DNA of 48,130 nt from the NCBI GenBank assembly GCA_005778405.1, contig SXOA01000128.1:1-48130 (forward strand), written 5' to 3'. Positions 39,980 to 48,082 of the stretch are shown piece by piece (the stretch's first letter is position 1; each line of letters opens with the position of its first letter). The DNA comes from Planctomycetaceae bacterium. Its GTDB lineage: Bacteria > Planctomycetota > Planctomycetia > Pirellulales > Pirellulaceae. The notes beneath the pieces were generated by a model. It was given only the letters and a program-made list of their open reading frames with translations. It was not told the origin of the DNA and ran no database searches. A program made the translations under genes and the position numbers.

Positions 39980-40864
39980 CTACTCCACATTTTGGACCAT
40001 TTCCCGAATCCGCTCGATAATGGACTTGATTTCGATGACGTGGCGGGCGATCTCGGCGTCGTTGGCTTTGGAGCCGATGGTGTTGGTTTCGCGAAACATT
40101 TCCTGCGTGAGGAAATCGAGCTTGCGGCCCGGGGTTTCCTCCTTGTGCATCACCTTGTCGAACTGTTCCAGATGACATTTGAGCCGCACGATTTCCTCGG
40201 AGATATCGGTCCGCTCGGCAAACAGTCCCACTTCACGGGCCACATCCGCCGGGCCGATAGTAACACCAAACTCCGCCATCAGTTTCGCCAGGCGTTCCTG
40301 AATCCGCCCGCGGTAGCCTTCGATCACCAGCGGAGCGCGAACTTCAATCTGCGTCAGCTCGCGGGCGATGATTTGCAGGTTGGAGTCAAGGTCGGCTTGC
40401 ATCGCTTTCCCTTCCGCCGATCGCATCTGAGCGAGGTTCGTCAGTGCTTCACCAAGGACCGGTTCGATGAGGGGCCAATGGGACTCGGCGGCATCGAAAG
40501 TCGCGCCGAGCTCGTTCACCACCCCTGGCAATGCCAGGATGGAATTAAAACGCACCGACTCACCGCTGCCATGCTGCTGCACGATGGCGTCAAGCTGCTT
40601 CATATAGCCAAGCAGCACCGACTCGTTGAGCCGATAGTCGTCGCTAGTGAGTTCCCGGTCAACCCGCAGGTTGACTTGAACGGTGCCGCGGCGAATGTGT
40701 TCGCGAACGACGGCTTCGACCTGGGGTTCCAGGGCGGCGTATCCCTCGCTGCACCGAACGCTCAGCTTGAAATGGCGGTTGTTGACCGTGCGGACCTCAA
40801 TCGCAATCGCCATCCCAGTCTGGTGGCGATGAGCTTCTCCGTGGCCGGTCATGCTGAGGAGCAA
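39980..40864 (-). CDS. yicC: YicC-family endoribonuclease
   Basis: This 294-residue protein starts at a TTG (40862-40864). The family start pattern M-x-x-SMTG requires the codons before the internal ATG, and AGGAG lies about 9 bases upstream at 40874-40878. Family motifs are LLSMTGHGEAHRH, IAIEVRTVNNRHFKLSVRC, RRGTVQVNLRVDRE and the C-terminal signature KLDFLTQEMFRETNTIGSKA, followed by IKSIIERIREMVQNVE. YicC proteins are ring-shaped RNases linked to small RNA turnover. The gene order yicC-gmk-rpoZ is widespread in bacteria. The gap to gmk is filled by a family A repeat. Confidence 0.93.
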   Translation of the reverse strand: MLLSMTGHGEAHRHQTGMAIAIEVRTVNNRHFKLSVRCSEGYAALEPQVEAVVREHIRRGTVQVNLRVDRELTSDDYRLNESVLLGYMKQLDAIVQQHGSGESVRFNSILALPGVVNELGATFDAAESHWPLIEPVLGEALTNLAQMRSAEGKAMQADLDSNLQIIARELTQIEVRAPLVIEGYRGRIQERLAKLMAEFGVTIGPADVAREVGLFAERTDISEEIVRLKCHLEQFDKVMHKEETPGRKLDFLTQEMFRETNTIGSKANDAEIARHVIEIKSIIERIREMVQNVE

Positions 40865-40887
40865 GAAATAAATCTCCTGATGAAAGT

Positions 40888-40934
40888 CGCCTCGTGGGCG
40901 AGGCGGCGGAGCTTAGCCCTTGCCCTCCAGGGCA
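40888..40934. repeat. Two small hairpins between secG and yicC
   Basis: CGCCTCG-TGGG-CGAGGCG at 40888-40905 has a perfect 7-base stem. TGCCCT-CC-AGGGCA at 40921-40934 has a perfect 6-base stem that extends with flanking CCC/GGG. They fill the 79-base gap and could reduce transcription from secG into yicC. Confidence 0.6.
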
Positions 40935-40943
40935 GGGCGCTGG

Positions 40944-41420
40944 CTATTTTTCTGTGCCGGACTTGGCGGGAATGGCGGGTGCTGTCTTCGGTTCCTTCGC
41001 CTTGGTTTCAGGCGTTTTCGCGGGCGTCTTGGCGTCTGGAGTCTTTCCTGCTCCCTCCCCCTTCTTCTCTTCCGCCTTCGTCTTATCCGTCTTGGCATCC
41101 GTCTTAACAACCGGCGTGGTTGCGGATTTCCTTGTGCTCAATCCGCCCGTCTGCGACTGGCCGCCGACGTAGTAAATGATGAGCATTGTAGAGAGTGCCC
41201 AGACGATGGCCACGCCAATCGTAATCTTGGTGAACAGGTCGCCGGCTTTGGTGCCGAAGGCGCTTTGCCCCCCCATCCCCCCGAGGGCTCCGGTCAGTCC
41301 GCCGCCGCGGCCGCGCTGTACCAGGATGACCAGGATCAAGAAAACGGAGATAACTGACAGACCGATCGTGTACAAGTAGTGCCAGGCCGTGAATTCGGCG
41401 AGGAGGGGAGTCAACATCAT
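40944..41420 (-). CDS. secG: Preprotein translocase subunit SecG with a long charged tail
   Basis: This 158-residue protein starts at ATG 41420 with AAGGA about 8 bases upstream. Two membrane segments lie at about 15-35 ([20 protein letters not shown]) and 65-85 ([20 protein letters not shown]). Between them is the SecG signature [20 protein letters not shown]. SecG is the small subunit of the SecYEG channel. The last 65 residues are Lys/Thr/Ala/Pro-rich ([20 protein letters not shown]), about twice the length of a minimal SecG; such tails occur in planctomycetes. It follows tpiA after 18 bases on the same strand, so they are probably cotranscribed. Confidence 0.93.
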   Translation of the reverse strand: MMLTPLLAEFTAWHYLYTIGLSVISVFLILVILVQRGRGGGLTGALGGMGGQSAFGTKAGDLFTKITIGVAIVWALSTMLIIYYVGGQSQTGGLSTRKSATTPVVKTDAKTDKTKAEEKKGEGAGKTPDAKTPAKTPETKAKEPKTAPAIPAKSGTEK

Positions 41421-41438
41421 CGAACATTCCTTGATTGA

Positions 41439-42200
41439 TTACTTCTTTGCCGCCGCCAGGATTCCCAAAAAGCTGTCCACCTTCAGCGCCGCACCACCAA
41501 CCAGCGCCCCGTCGATATTCGGCTGGGAAAGCAGTGTCTTGGCGTTTTCGGCCGTCACGCTGCCGCCGTACTGAATCCGGACGCTCGCCGCAACTGCCGG
41601 ATTGTAGCGGCTTTCCAGCAATCTGCGAAGGTCGGCATGAACCTCCTCCGCCTGCTCGGGAGTGGCCACGACCCCGGTCCCAATCGCCCAGACGGGCTCA
41701 TAGGCGATGACGATCTTGCCCACCTGGTCGGCGGTCAGCCCTGCCAAAGAGCCATCAAACTGCTCCTGGACGACCGCTTTTGTCTTGCCGGCCTTCCGCT
41801 CCTCCAGCAGTTCGCCGACGCAGACAATGGGCGTGAGGCCAATTGCCAATGCCGCCAGCAGCTTCTGATTCACGTCCTGGCTGGACTCTTGGAAGGTGTG
41901 CCGCCGCTCGCTGTGACCCAGGATGACATACTTGCACCCTATGTCCACCAGCATCGCTGGACTGACCTCTCCCGTGAATGCCTTCTTTGGGACTTCCTGA
42001 TGGCAATTCTGGGCTCCCAATCCGATGGAAGAACTTCCCAGCGCCTGTCGCACTGCTTCCAGGTAAATGCTCGGAGGGCAAACCCCTATCTCCACATGCC
42101 CATAATCGCCAGCCTTCGCCGCCAGCCCGGCCGCCAACTCCACGGCCTGCGCTCGGTTGAGGTTCATCTTCCAGTTACCGGCAACGAACGGACGTCTCAT
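41439..42200 (-). CDS. tpiA: Triosephosphate isomerase
   Basis: I start at ATG 42200, where the conserved [13 protein letters not shown] begins. The product has 253 residues, as usual for the family. Catalytic motifs are the Lys in GNWKMN near 9-13, the His in VILGHSERR near 95, and the Glu in [12 protein letters not shown] near 165. The phosphate-binding end reads [20 protein letters not shown] and [10 protein letters not shown]. It interconverts dihydroxyacetone phosphate and glyceraldehyde 3-phosphate. The start codon overlaps the stop of the DAHP synthase gene (ATGA at 42197-42200), so it is translationally coupled to an aromatic-pathway enzyme. That pairing is unusual compared with the common gap-pgk-tpiA order. 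Confidence 0.97.
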   Translation of the reverse strand: MRRPFVAGNWKMNLNRAQAVELAAGLAAKAGDYGHVEIGVCPPSIYLEAVRQALGSSSIGLGAQNCHQEVPKKAFTGEVSPAMLVDIGCKYVILGHSERRHTFQESSQDVNQKLLAALAIGLTPIVCVGELLEERKAGKTKAVVQEQFDGSLAGLTADQVGKIVIAYEPVWAIGTGVVATPEQAEEVHADLRRLLESRYNPAVAASVRIQYGGSVTAENAKTLLSQPNIDGALVGGAALKVDSFLGILAAAKK

Positions 42201-43237
42201 GTTGGTTTCTTTCCTGGCGTCTCCGAAATCGTCTTCCCGAATAGCGACGCCAGCTTCCGAATTTGTCCCATCAGTTCGGCGTACTGTTTCGGCAGCAATG
42301 CTTGCGGGCCGTCGGACTTGGCCTTTTCGGGGCAATCGTGAACTTCAATATGGACGCCGTCCGCGCCGACGGCGACGCCGGCGAGGGCACACGGCGGAAT
42401 CAAATCGGGCCGGCCGGTCGCGTGGCTGGGGTCGACAATGATCGGCAAATGCGAAAGCCCTTTCACGACCGCGACCGAGGCCACGTCGTAGAGATTCCGC
42501 GTGCAGTTATCAAAACCCTTCACTCCTCGCTCGCAAAGCACTACCTGGTTATTTCCTTGCGAAAGGATGTACTCCGCGCTCATTAGCAGGTCCTGCACCG
42601 TTGCGCTCATCCCCCGCTTGAGCAGCACCGGACGCCGCGTCTTGCCCACTTCCGTTAGCAGCACAAAGTTCTGCATGTTCCGAGCCCCGACCTGAATCAT
42701 GTCGGCATACTTGTCGACCACTTCCACGCACCGCGGATCGGTCACTTCGGTCACTACCGGCATACCGTATTTGTCGCCGATCTCCCGCAGGAGCTTCAGC
42801 CCGTCCTCCCCCATTCCCTGGTAGGCATACGGGCTGGTCCGGGGCTTGTAGGCTCCCCCTCGAAAAATGTTCGCTCCCGCAGCTTTCACGGACGCGGCGA
42901 TGGACTCCATCCGGGCCCGGTCCTCGACAGCACAGGGCCCGGCGATCATGGCCAGGCTGCCGCCGCCGATTTTCACCCCCGAAACATCCACCACGCTCGG
43001 CTGCGGATGGGCTTCTTTGCTGGCCAGTTTGTACGGGGGGAGTACGGGAATCACGTCCCCCACACCGGGAATCGCCCGCAGCGAATCCGCGCTGACCTTT
43101 GTCTCATCCCCAATTAGCCCGATGATCGTCCGAAACGTCCCCCGGCTCAAATGGGCCTTAAACCCCAGACCCTCCACGCTCTCCACCACGTGGGCAATCT
43201 GGTCTTCCGAAGCATCTGACTTGAGGATGATAATCAC
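42197..43237 (-). CDS. aroF: 3-deoxy-7-phosphoheptulonate (DAHP) synthase, type I-beta
   Basis: This 346-residue protein starts at a GTG (43235-43237). Residues 1-70 form the ferredoxin-like (ACT-like) regulatory domain found in Thermotoga-type enzymes ([20 protein letters not shown]). The barrel follows with [14 protein letters not shown] near 97, [20 protein letters not shown] near 125, [14 protein letters not shown] near 200, and [10 protein letters not shown] and [12 protein letters not shown] for phosphate and metal binding. It joins phosphoenolpyruvate and erythrose 4-phosphate in the first step of aromatic synthesis. The N-terminal domain suggests feedback control by an aromatic amino acid. 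It is the first gene of the tightly packed minus-strand cluster that continues with tpiA and secG. Confidence 0.95.
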   Translation of the reverse strand: MIIILKSDASEDQIAHVVESVEGLGFKAHLSRGTFRTIIGLIGDETKVSADSLRAIPGVGDVIPVLPPYKLASKEAHPQPSVVDVSGVKIGGGSLAMIAGPCAVEDRARMESIAASVKAAGANIFRGGAYKPRTSPYAYQGMGEDGLKLLREIGDKYGMPVVTEVTDPRCVEVVDKYADMIQVGARNMQNFVLLTEVGKTRRPVLLKRGMSATVQDLLMSAEYILSQGNNQVVLCERGVKGFDNCTRNLYDVASVAVVKGLSHLPIIVDPSHATGRPDLIPPCALAGVAVGADGVHIEVHDCPEKAKSDGPQALLPKQYAELMGQIRKLASLFGKTISETPGKKPT

Positions 43238-43375
43238 GAGCGACCAGTCCGGCTAAAGCGGAGGCAAAGGGGCGAAAAAACGGGCCAATTTCAATCTCGT
43301 ATCCTACCACCACTGCCGGAAACCCGTCGAGGGCGGGAGATCGCGAGGAATAGTACTGAAACGGCAATGCTACGC

Positions 43376-44422
43376 TCACTTCCCCAGCCGGTGTTCCAAG
43401 AATGCCCGCACCTTCTTCCGGGCCAGTTTCGATTCCGGCAGATCGTGGTTGAAGACTTGAAAGATGTGCCACATCCCTTCGTACAGATCGAGCTTCGCCG
43501 GGATGCCCGCCTGGTCGAGAGCCTGATACTGCCGCACGGCGTTGCTCAAAAAAATCTCTTTCGTTCCGGCTTGAATGAGAGTGGGAGGGAAGCCCTTGCT
43601 GTAATCCCCGTAGACCGGCGAGACATACGGGTTTCGCTGATCGGCCGGCGCGGCGTAAGCATCCGCACAATTTTTGAGATTGCCCGGATAGTACAGCAGC
43701 GGGTCGGCATCCAGCAGCGTGGCGTACGAATCGCCCGCGTCGGTGATGTCGGCCCACGGGGACCACAGGACTACCGCGGCCGGCATTCCCAGCCCCAGGT
43801 CTCGCATCTTCAAAACCGTCGCCGCAGCCAGTCCGCCGCCTGCCGATTCCCCGTAGATGGCAATCTCTTTGAGGGAATGCCCTTCCTTGATGAGGGCCTG
43901 AATCACTGCCACTACCTGGCTGGTGACTTCTTGCCACTTGGCGTGTGGCGCTAGCGTGTAATCCACGGCAATCACCCGCAGCCCCGTATCGTGGGCCATC
44001 GGCACCGCGCTGATCAGCCGCGAGTTGGCGCTGTAAAGCGTGTATGCTCCGCCGTGGGTATAGACGAGGACGCGCTTGCTCTCCTTCCAACCCTTGGGTT
44101 TGATGTCGAGCACCGGAACGCCTCCGAGCTTGCGCGGAGCAATGTCCGGCTCATATTCCTGGACGACGGCGGCACTGGCAGCGGATCGCTTCTTTTCAAA
44201 CTCGGCTTGGACCTTCTTCCAGGCTTCGATATCGCCAGGTGCCGGGAGTGGCGCATTGCGGACTGTGCGACTAAACTTGGCGAGTGCTTGCTGAGCCTCC
44301 GGTGAAATCGTCGTCGGAATATAAAAGTCCGCTCCCCGTGCTGCCGTCGCCATCAGCATTGCCAACAATGTGATGGCATATTTCACACGCAACATCTCAT
44401 CCATTCCGCGTCGCGAATTCAT
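43376..44422 (-). CDS. Secreted alpha/beta-hydrolase, second HSL-type esterase
   Basis: I start at ATG 44422 because GGGAG lies 8 bases upstream. The product has 348 residues. A signal peptide (MLRVKYAITLLAMLMATAAR) follows a short basic N-terminus and ends near RGADF. The oxyanion-hole motif HGGAY, the nucleophile in YGESAGGGLAA and the catalytic His in GMWHIFQVF are typical of the HSL (type IV) esterases. The segment NPYVSPVYGDYSKGFPPTL matches NPLVSPVFGDYHGLPPLL of the esterase at 35403-36416, so the two are paralogs of similar design, though not close copies. It is divergent from an amidohydrolase gene across 125 bases. The substrate is unknown. Confidence 0.9.
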   Translation of the reverse strand: MNSRRGMDEMLRVKYAITLLAMLMATAARGADFYIPTTISPEAQQALAKFSRTVRNAPLPAPGDIEAWKKVQAEFEKKRSAASAAVVQEYEPDIAPRKLGGVPVLDIKPKGWKESKRVLVYTHGGAYTLYSANSRLISAVPMAHDTGLRVIAVDYTLAPHAKWQEVTSQVVAVIQALIKEGHSLKEIAIYGESAGGGLAAATVLKMRDLGLGMPAAVVLWSPWADITDAGDSYATLLDADPLLYYPGNLKNCADAYAAPADQRNPYVSPVYGDYSKGFPPTLIQAGTKEIFLSNAVRQYQALDQAGIPAKLDLYEGMWHIFQVFNHDLPESKLARKKVRAFLEHRLGK

Positions 44423-44547
44423 CGCTAGGGCTCCCGTTTCGTTAGCACGCAACTTTGTCACTCTCGACAGAATAGAATGAGCGTCGGTCTGCCGCGAGAT
44501 ATCGCTTTATTGTTTTGCCACAAAGGGCAACCAGGGAGATTGCGACT

Positions 44548-45957
44548 GTGTCTAGATTCCAAAGTCAGTCTTCACCGTTTTGTTTCTTTCGCATACCGAT
44601 GGTTGCCGTGAGCTTGGCCTGCGTATTCGCAGCTACAGAAGGCGGGGTCGCGGCAGAGGAATCGTCCCTCGTCATCGAGCGGTGCACTCTGTTCGATTCG
44701 CAGCGGGGCGAATTGCTGCCCGAGCGAACGATCGTGATTCGCGGCGAATTGATTACCGCGGTGCTGGGGCCTGACGACAAAATCGAAATCCCAGCAGGAG
44801 CAAAACGCATTGATGGAAAGGGAAAGTTCGCCATTCCCGGACTGATTGACGCCCATGTCCATCTGGTCCACGTGCTCGACTTTGCCCACGTCACTGGCGA
44901 TGAAGTCTTGCCCCTATATCTCGCTGCCGGCGTAACCTCCGTTCGGAGCACCGGGGACGAGATTGTGGCGGCGACCTTGGTCGCCCGCTTTGCCGCTGCT
45001 CATCCACAGTCGAGCCCGCGAGTTTTCACCTGCAGCCCGCTGCTCGATGCCGATCCGCCGATTCACAAGGACATTGGCCGCGGCATCACCGATCCCGCGA
45101 AAATCCCAGCCGTGCTCGACGAAATGCTTCGCTGGAACGTCTCGACCGTCAAGATCTATGCCGGCACGGGGCGCGACGTGGGAAAGGTAATCATCGACGA
45201 AGGGCATCGCCGCAAGCTCTTTGTGACGGCCCACCTGGGCCGCTATTCGGCCCAGCACGCGGTCGCCGACGGCATCGACGGTCTGGAACACATCTGGTCG
45301 GTGTTCAACTATGTGATTCCCGCGGAAGTCGCCGGTCAGCCCGGCCACCGGGGCAAGCTCGACTTGGACAACCCAATCTGCAAAGAGCTGATCACGGAAC
45401 TGGCCCGGCGCAAGGTCATGGTCGATCCCACCCTGGCCGTCTTTCGCAATATGATTCTGCTGTCCGACGTGCCGGAGGTAAGCGGCCACCCCGACAATGC
45501 TCTCGCTCCCCGGCGACTGCGGGAATTCTGGCCCGTCTACTTGAAACAGACCGGCTGCCCGCAGGGTGGGCCGCTGGAAGATCGGCGGCGGGAGTTTGCC
45601 AAGTTCCAGGAATTGGCGGGCAAGCTCTACCGCGCCGGCGTGCCGCTGCTCGTGGGGACCGACGCGCCGGAGCCGCAAGTGAGTCCCGGCTTTTCGCTCC
45701 ATCAGGAACTCGAAATGCTCGTCGAATCGGGCCTTCCCCCCGCCGCCGCGCTGAAAGCAGCGACAATGCACAACGCCGCCGCGCTCCGCCAAGAAGAGCG
45801 GCTGGGCGCCATCTCGCCGGGAAAACTGGCGGACATCGTACTGCTCTCCGCGAATCCGCTCGCTGACATCAAGAACACCCGACGGATCGAACTAGTCATT
45901 CGCGGCGGCCAGGTCTGCCAGCCGGCGGAATTGCTGAAGCTGGTCCCCAAAGACTAA
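44548..45957 (+). CDS. Secreted metal-dependent amidohydrolase (imidazolonepropionase-like)
   Basis: I start at GTG 44548, with GGGAG upstream, because the sequence from there is a plausible signal peptide (about 1-40, ending GVAAEESS). The product has 469 residues. Family motifs are the metal ligands in GLIDAHVHLVHVLD, the likely carbamylated Lys in VSTVKIYAGTG, His in FVTAHLGRYS and GLEHIWSVFN, and the Asp in LVGTDAPEP. The C-terminus returns to the small beta-domain (GKLADIVLLSANPLADIKNT, then VIRGGQVCQ). Relatives hydrolyse C-N bonds in amides, lactams or dipeptides (prolidase-like). The natural substrate is unknown. A small palindrome lies 10 bases after the stop. Confidence 0.9.
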   Translation: MSRFQSQSSPFCFFRIPMVAVSLACVFAATEGGVAAEESSLVIERCTLFDSQRGELLPERTIVIRGELITAVLGPDDKIEIPAGAKRIDGKGKFAIPGLIDAHVHLVHVLDFAHVTGDEVLPLYLAAGVTSVRSTGDEIVAATLVARFAAAHPQSSPRVFTCSPLLDADPPIHKDIGRGITDPAKIPAVLDEMLRWNVSTVKIYAGTGRDVGKVIIDEGHRRKLFVTAHLGRYSAQHAVADGIDGLEHIWSVFNYVIPAEVAGQPGHRGKLDLDNPICKELITELARRKVMVDPTLAVFRNMILLSDVPEVSGHPDNALAPRRLREFWPVYLKQTGCPQGGPLEDRRREFAKFQELAGKLYRAGVPLLVGTDAPEPQVSPGFSLHQELEMLVESGLPPAAALKAATMHNAAALRQEERLGAISPGKLADIVLLSANPLADIKNTRRIELVIRGGQVCQPAELLKLVPKD

Positions 45958-45966
45958 GTTGGAGTC

Positions 45967-45980
45967 CCGCCTTCAGGCGG
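45967..45980. terminator. Small GC palindrome after the amidohydrolase gene
   Basis: CCGCCT-TC-AGGCGG is a perfect palindrome at 45967-45980, 10 bases beyond the amidohydrolase stop. It also resembles a common planctomycete repeat word (GTCCCGCCTTCAGGCGGT). No T-run follows, so a terminator role is only possible. Confidence 0.4.
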
Positions 45981-46152
45981 TGCCCGACATCGTGAGCAGC
46001 TCTGCATAGCTCGGCGATACCGCGAGCAATTCAGTGCATTGGAGGGAGAATCCGCCCATTTTGAATCCGGCATCAAAACGGAAGGTTTCTTGATGTAGTA
46101 TGTCGTTCGCAGATTATTGGATTGTTCGCAAAAGTAGCACGCAGGTTGATGT

Positions 46153-47013
46153 GTGAGGTTAATCCAGAGAGATTTGCCGGCTCGTTTGAGGGAGCTCTTC
46201 CGCCAGGCGGAACGAGATGTGTTGATTTCGTCGCCGTACGTCGGCCAAGAAGGCGTCCAGCTCGCACTCGACAATTTTCCGCCAGGGTTTCGGCGTGATG
46301 GACGGCTTGTATTTTTGACCGACCTGTCACCACGGAATATTTATCAGTCCGCAACAGATCCGACTGCCTTGCTCAGCCTTTGCGATCAGGTTTCCGGAGC
46401 CGCCGTTCAGCATCTGCCGAGGCTTCACGCGAAGGTCTATGTGGCTGACAACAAAACGGCAATTGTTACATCCGCCAACTGCACCGCCGGCGGTCTGTTC
46501 CGAAACTATGAGTATGGCGTCGAGATTTCAGATCCGCCGGTCGTGACCGCCATTCGCCAAGACCTGGAAGATTACGGCGCGCTCGGGGCAAGTGTCCCAC
46601 GCGAAAGACTCGAGTCTTTCTGCGCAGCCGCGATCCAGTTGCGCCAACTCTTCAAAGCAGCTAACGAAAGTGTTTCGCGGCAATTTCGGGAGGCTTTCCA
46701 GCAGCACGTTGAAGTAGCGGAAATTGAGCTTATCCGACTTCGAGTTGGGACCGGAGCGCTGCATACAGTTTTTGGCCAGACCACCCTCTATCTACTCAGG
46801 CGACATGGAAGGCTAACCACCGAGGAGCTTCACCAATACATTTCGGATATTCACCCGGATCTCTGCGACGATTCGGTGGACCGCATTATCGATGGCAAGC
46901 ATTTTGGCAAGAAATGGAAGCATGCCGTTCGAAGCGCGCAGCAACAACTAAAGCAGAAAAACCTCGTCGTTTACGACGGTGAGGCGTGGATGGCGGTGGA
47001 AGCGCGAACATGA
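46153..47013 (+). CDS. Phospholipase-D-fold protein with one HKD motif and a winged-helix-like C-terminus
   Basis: This 286-residue protein starts at GTG 46153; an in-frame stop just upstream rules out a longer form, and the ribosome site is weak. Residues 1-145 match the PLD nuclease/phosphodiesterase fold: AERDVLISSPYVGQEGVQLA, then LHAKVYVADNKTAIVTSANC, which gives the HxK(x4)D motif at His96, Lys98 and Asp103. There is only one such motif, so the active enzyme should be a dimer, as in Nuc and BfiI. After a helical middle part, residues 205-283 look like a winged helix (YLLRRHGRLTTEELHQYISD, then QQQLKQKNLVVYDGEAWMA). Similar layouts occur in restriction endonucleases and defense nucleases. 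A toxin-gene remnant follows directly. Confidence 0.72.
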   Translation: MRLIQRDLPARLRELFRQAERDVLISSPYVGQEGVQLALDNFPPGFRRDGRLVFLTDLSPRNIYQSATDPTALLSLCDQVSGAAVQHLPRLHAKVYVADNKTAIVTSANCTAGGLFRNYEYGVEISDPPVVTAIRQDLEDYGALGASVPRERLESFCAAAIQLRQLFKAANESVSRQFREAFQQHVEVAEIELIRLRVGTGALHTVFGQTTLYLLRRHGRLTTEELHQYISDIHPDLCDDSVDRIIDGKHFGKKWKHAVRSAQQQLKQKNLVVYDGEAWMAVEART

Positions 47014-47032
47014 CGAAGGCCACCAGCGAGGC

Positions 47033-47116
47033 AAGCTCGAGTGGGGCGAGAGGGAATTCAAGAAGCACGGCTTGTCTTTCGGACTTGCGGGCGCGATATT
47101 TGGCGAAGCCCAAGAC
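47033..47116 (+). pseudogene. Remnant of a BrnT-like (DUF497) toxin gene
   Basis: One frame over 84 bases reads GKLEWGEREFKKHGLSFGLA followed by GAIFGEAQD. This matches the start of BrnT toxins (F-EWD-xx-xxN-xKHGxSFxxAxxVFxDP), but about five residues after the Trp are missing. The sequence then runs into the GC-rich palindrome at 47128-47148 and loses similarity. It has no start codon or ribosome site, so it is a decayed fragment. BrnT is the RNase toxin of the BrnT/BrnA type II system; no BrnA antitoxin gene is seen. Confidence 0.5.
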
Positions 47117-47127
47117 CCTCACCCCGG

Positions 47128-47148
47128 CCCTCTCCCCGAGGGAGAGGG
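47128..47148. repeat. GC-rich palindrome upstream of the nitrilase-family gene
   Basis: CCCTCTCCC-CGA-GGGAGAGGG has a perfect 9-base stem with a 3-base loop, preceded by CCTCACCCCGG. This is a repeat word found in many unrelated bacterial genomes. It lies 37 bases before the ATG at 47186 and marks the end of the BrnT-like remnant. Confidence 0.75.
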
Positions 47149-47185
47149 GGAAAAAGAAGCCGCATCCCTTAATCGAGAAGAATCC

Positions 47186-48082
47186 ATGCAGACCATCCGC
47201 ATCGCTGCCGTCAGTATGAATAGTGAGCTGGGCAAGCGCGAAGAAACACTGCGCAGGATGGAGCAGTTTTGTCAGCAGGCCGCGGCGGAGCGGGCGGAGC
47301 TCGTGGTGTTTCCGGAACTGGTGGTGCATGGGCATTGCACGCCGAATACTTGGGAGGTTGCCGAAAGAGTTCCCGAGGGGGAAAGCATTGACGCTTTGTG
47401 CGGCATGGCCAGAAAATCGGGCATCATTCTGTGTGCGGGGATGAGCGAGAAGGAGAACGACATTGTCTATAACACGCAGGTGCTGATCGGGCCGGCGGGG
47501 TATATCGGCAAGCAGCGGAAGCTGCACATGTCGCGGGACGAGTCGTTTTTCTACAAGGGGGGCCGCGAGATCCGAGTGTTCGACCTGGGGAAGTGCAAGG
47601 TGGGGATCGTGATCTGCTACGACAATCAGTTTCCCGAGATTGCCCGCATTGTCGCCCTGCGGGGGGCGGACGTGATTCTGATGCCGCACGCGGCCCGGGA
47701 AGGACGCTGGGACGACACGGCCGAGTCGCAGGCTGCCGCTCGCCGCAAGGTGTTTGACTACTTCTCCAGCAGCTACCGGATGCGGGCGCGGGAGAACGCC
47801 TGCTTTTGCGTCTATGTCGACCAGGCGGGCCGGGCCGGCTATGTCGATTCGCTGCCGCGCGAGCACTTCAATCAGCCGCACCATCCGGGCGGGGCGATGA
47901 TCATCGGTCCGAGCGGCGACATCCTGAAGCACACGCAGCTGGAGCAAATCCGGGACGAGATGATCGTGGCCGACCTGGACGCTTCGCTAATGGTGACGGC
48001 TCGGAGTCATCCCAATTACACGCTGCGGACACGGCGGCCGGAGCTGTTTGGGGAGCTCGTAAGGGAGCAGGTGCGGGAATAG
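47186..48082 (+). CDS. Carbon-nitrogen hydrolase (nitrilase superfamily)
   Basis: I start at ATG 47186, where the fold begins (MQTIRIAAVSMNSELGKREE). An upstream in-frame extension would run through the palindrome and the BrnT-like remnant. The product has 298 residues. The catalytic triad is visible: Glu in LVVFPELVVHG near 44, Lys in GKQRKLHMSRDE near 113 and Cys in VGIVICYDNQFPE near 147. A second conserved Glu is in the RDESFFYKGG segment. Such enzymes hydrolyse amides or nitriles (N-carbamoyl amino acid amidohydrolase, beta-ureidopropionase or aliphatic amidase types). The substrate is not clear. Two lines of SD-poor sequence precede the ATG. A short GGAAAGCGG repeat follows the stop. 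Confidence 0.93.
   Translation: MQTIRIAAVSMNSELGKREETLRRMEQFCQQAAAERAELVVFPELVVHGHCTPNTWEVAERVPEGESIDALCGMARKSGIILCAGMSEKENDIVYNTQVLIGPAGYIGKQRKLHMSRDESFFYKGGREIRVFDLGKCKVGIVICYDNQFPEIARIVALRGADVILMPHAAREGRWDDTAESQAAARRKVFDYFSSSYRMRARENACFCVYVDQAGRAGYVDSLPREHFNQPHHPGGAMIIGPSGDILKHTQLEQIRDEMIVADLDASLMVTARSHPNYTLRTRRPELFGELVREQVRE

Noticed and set aside
46979..47185. N-terminal extension of the nitrilase-family protein upstream of 47186
   Set aside because: It would include the end of the PLD gene in another frame, the BrnT-like remnant and the palindrome; the nitrilase fold begins at 47186.
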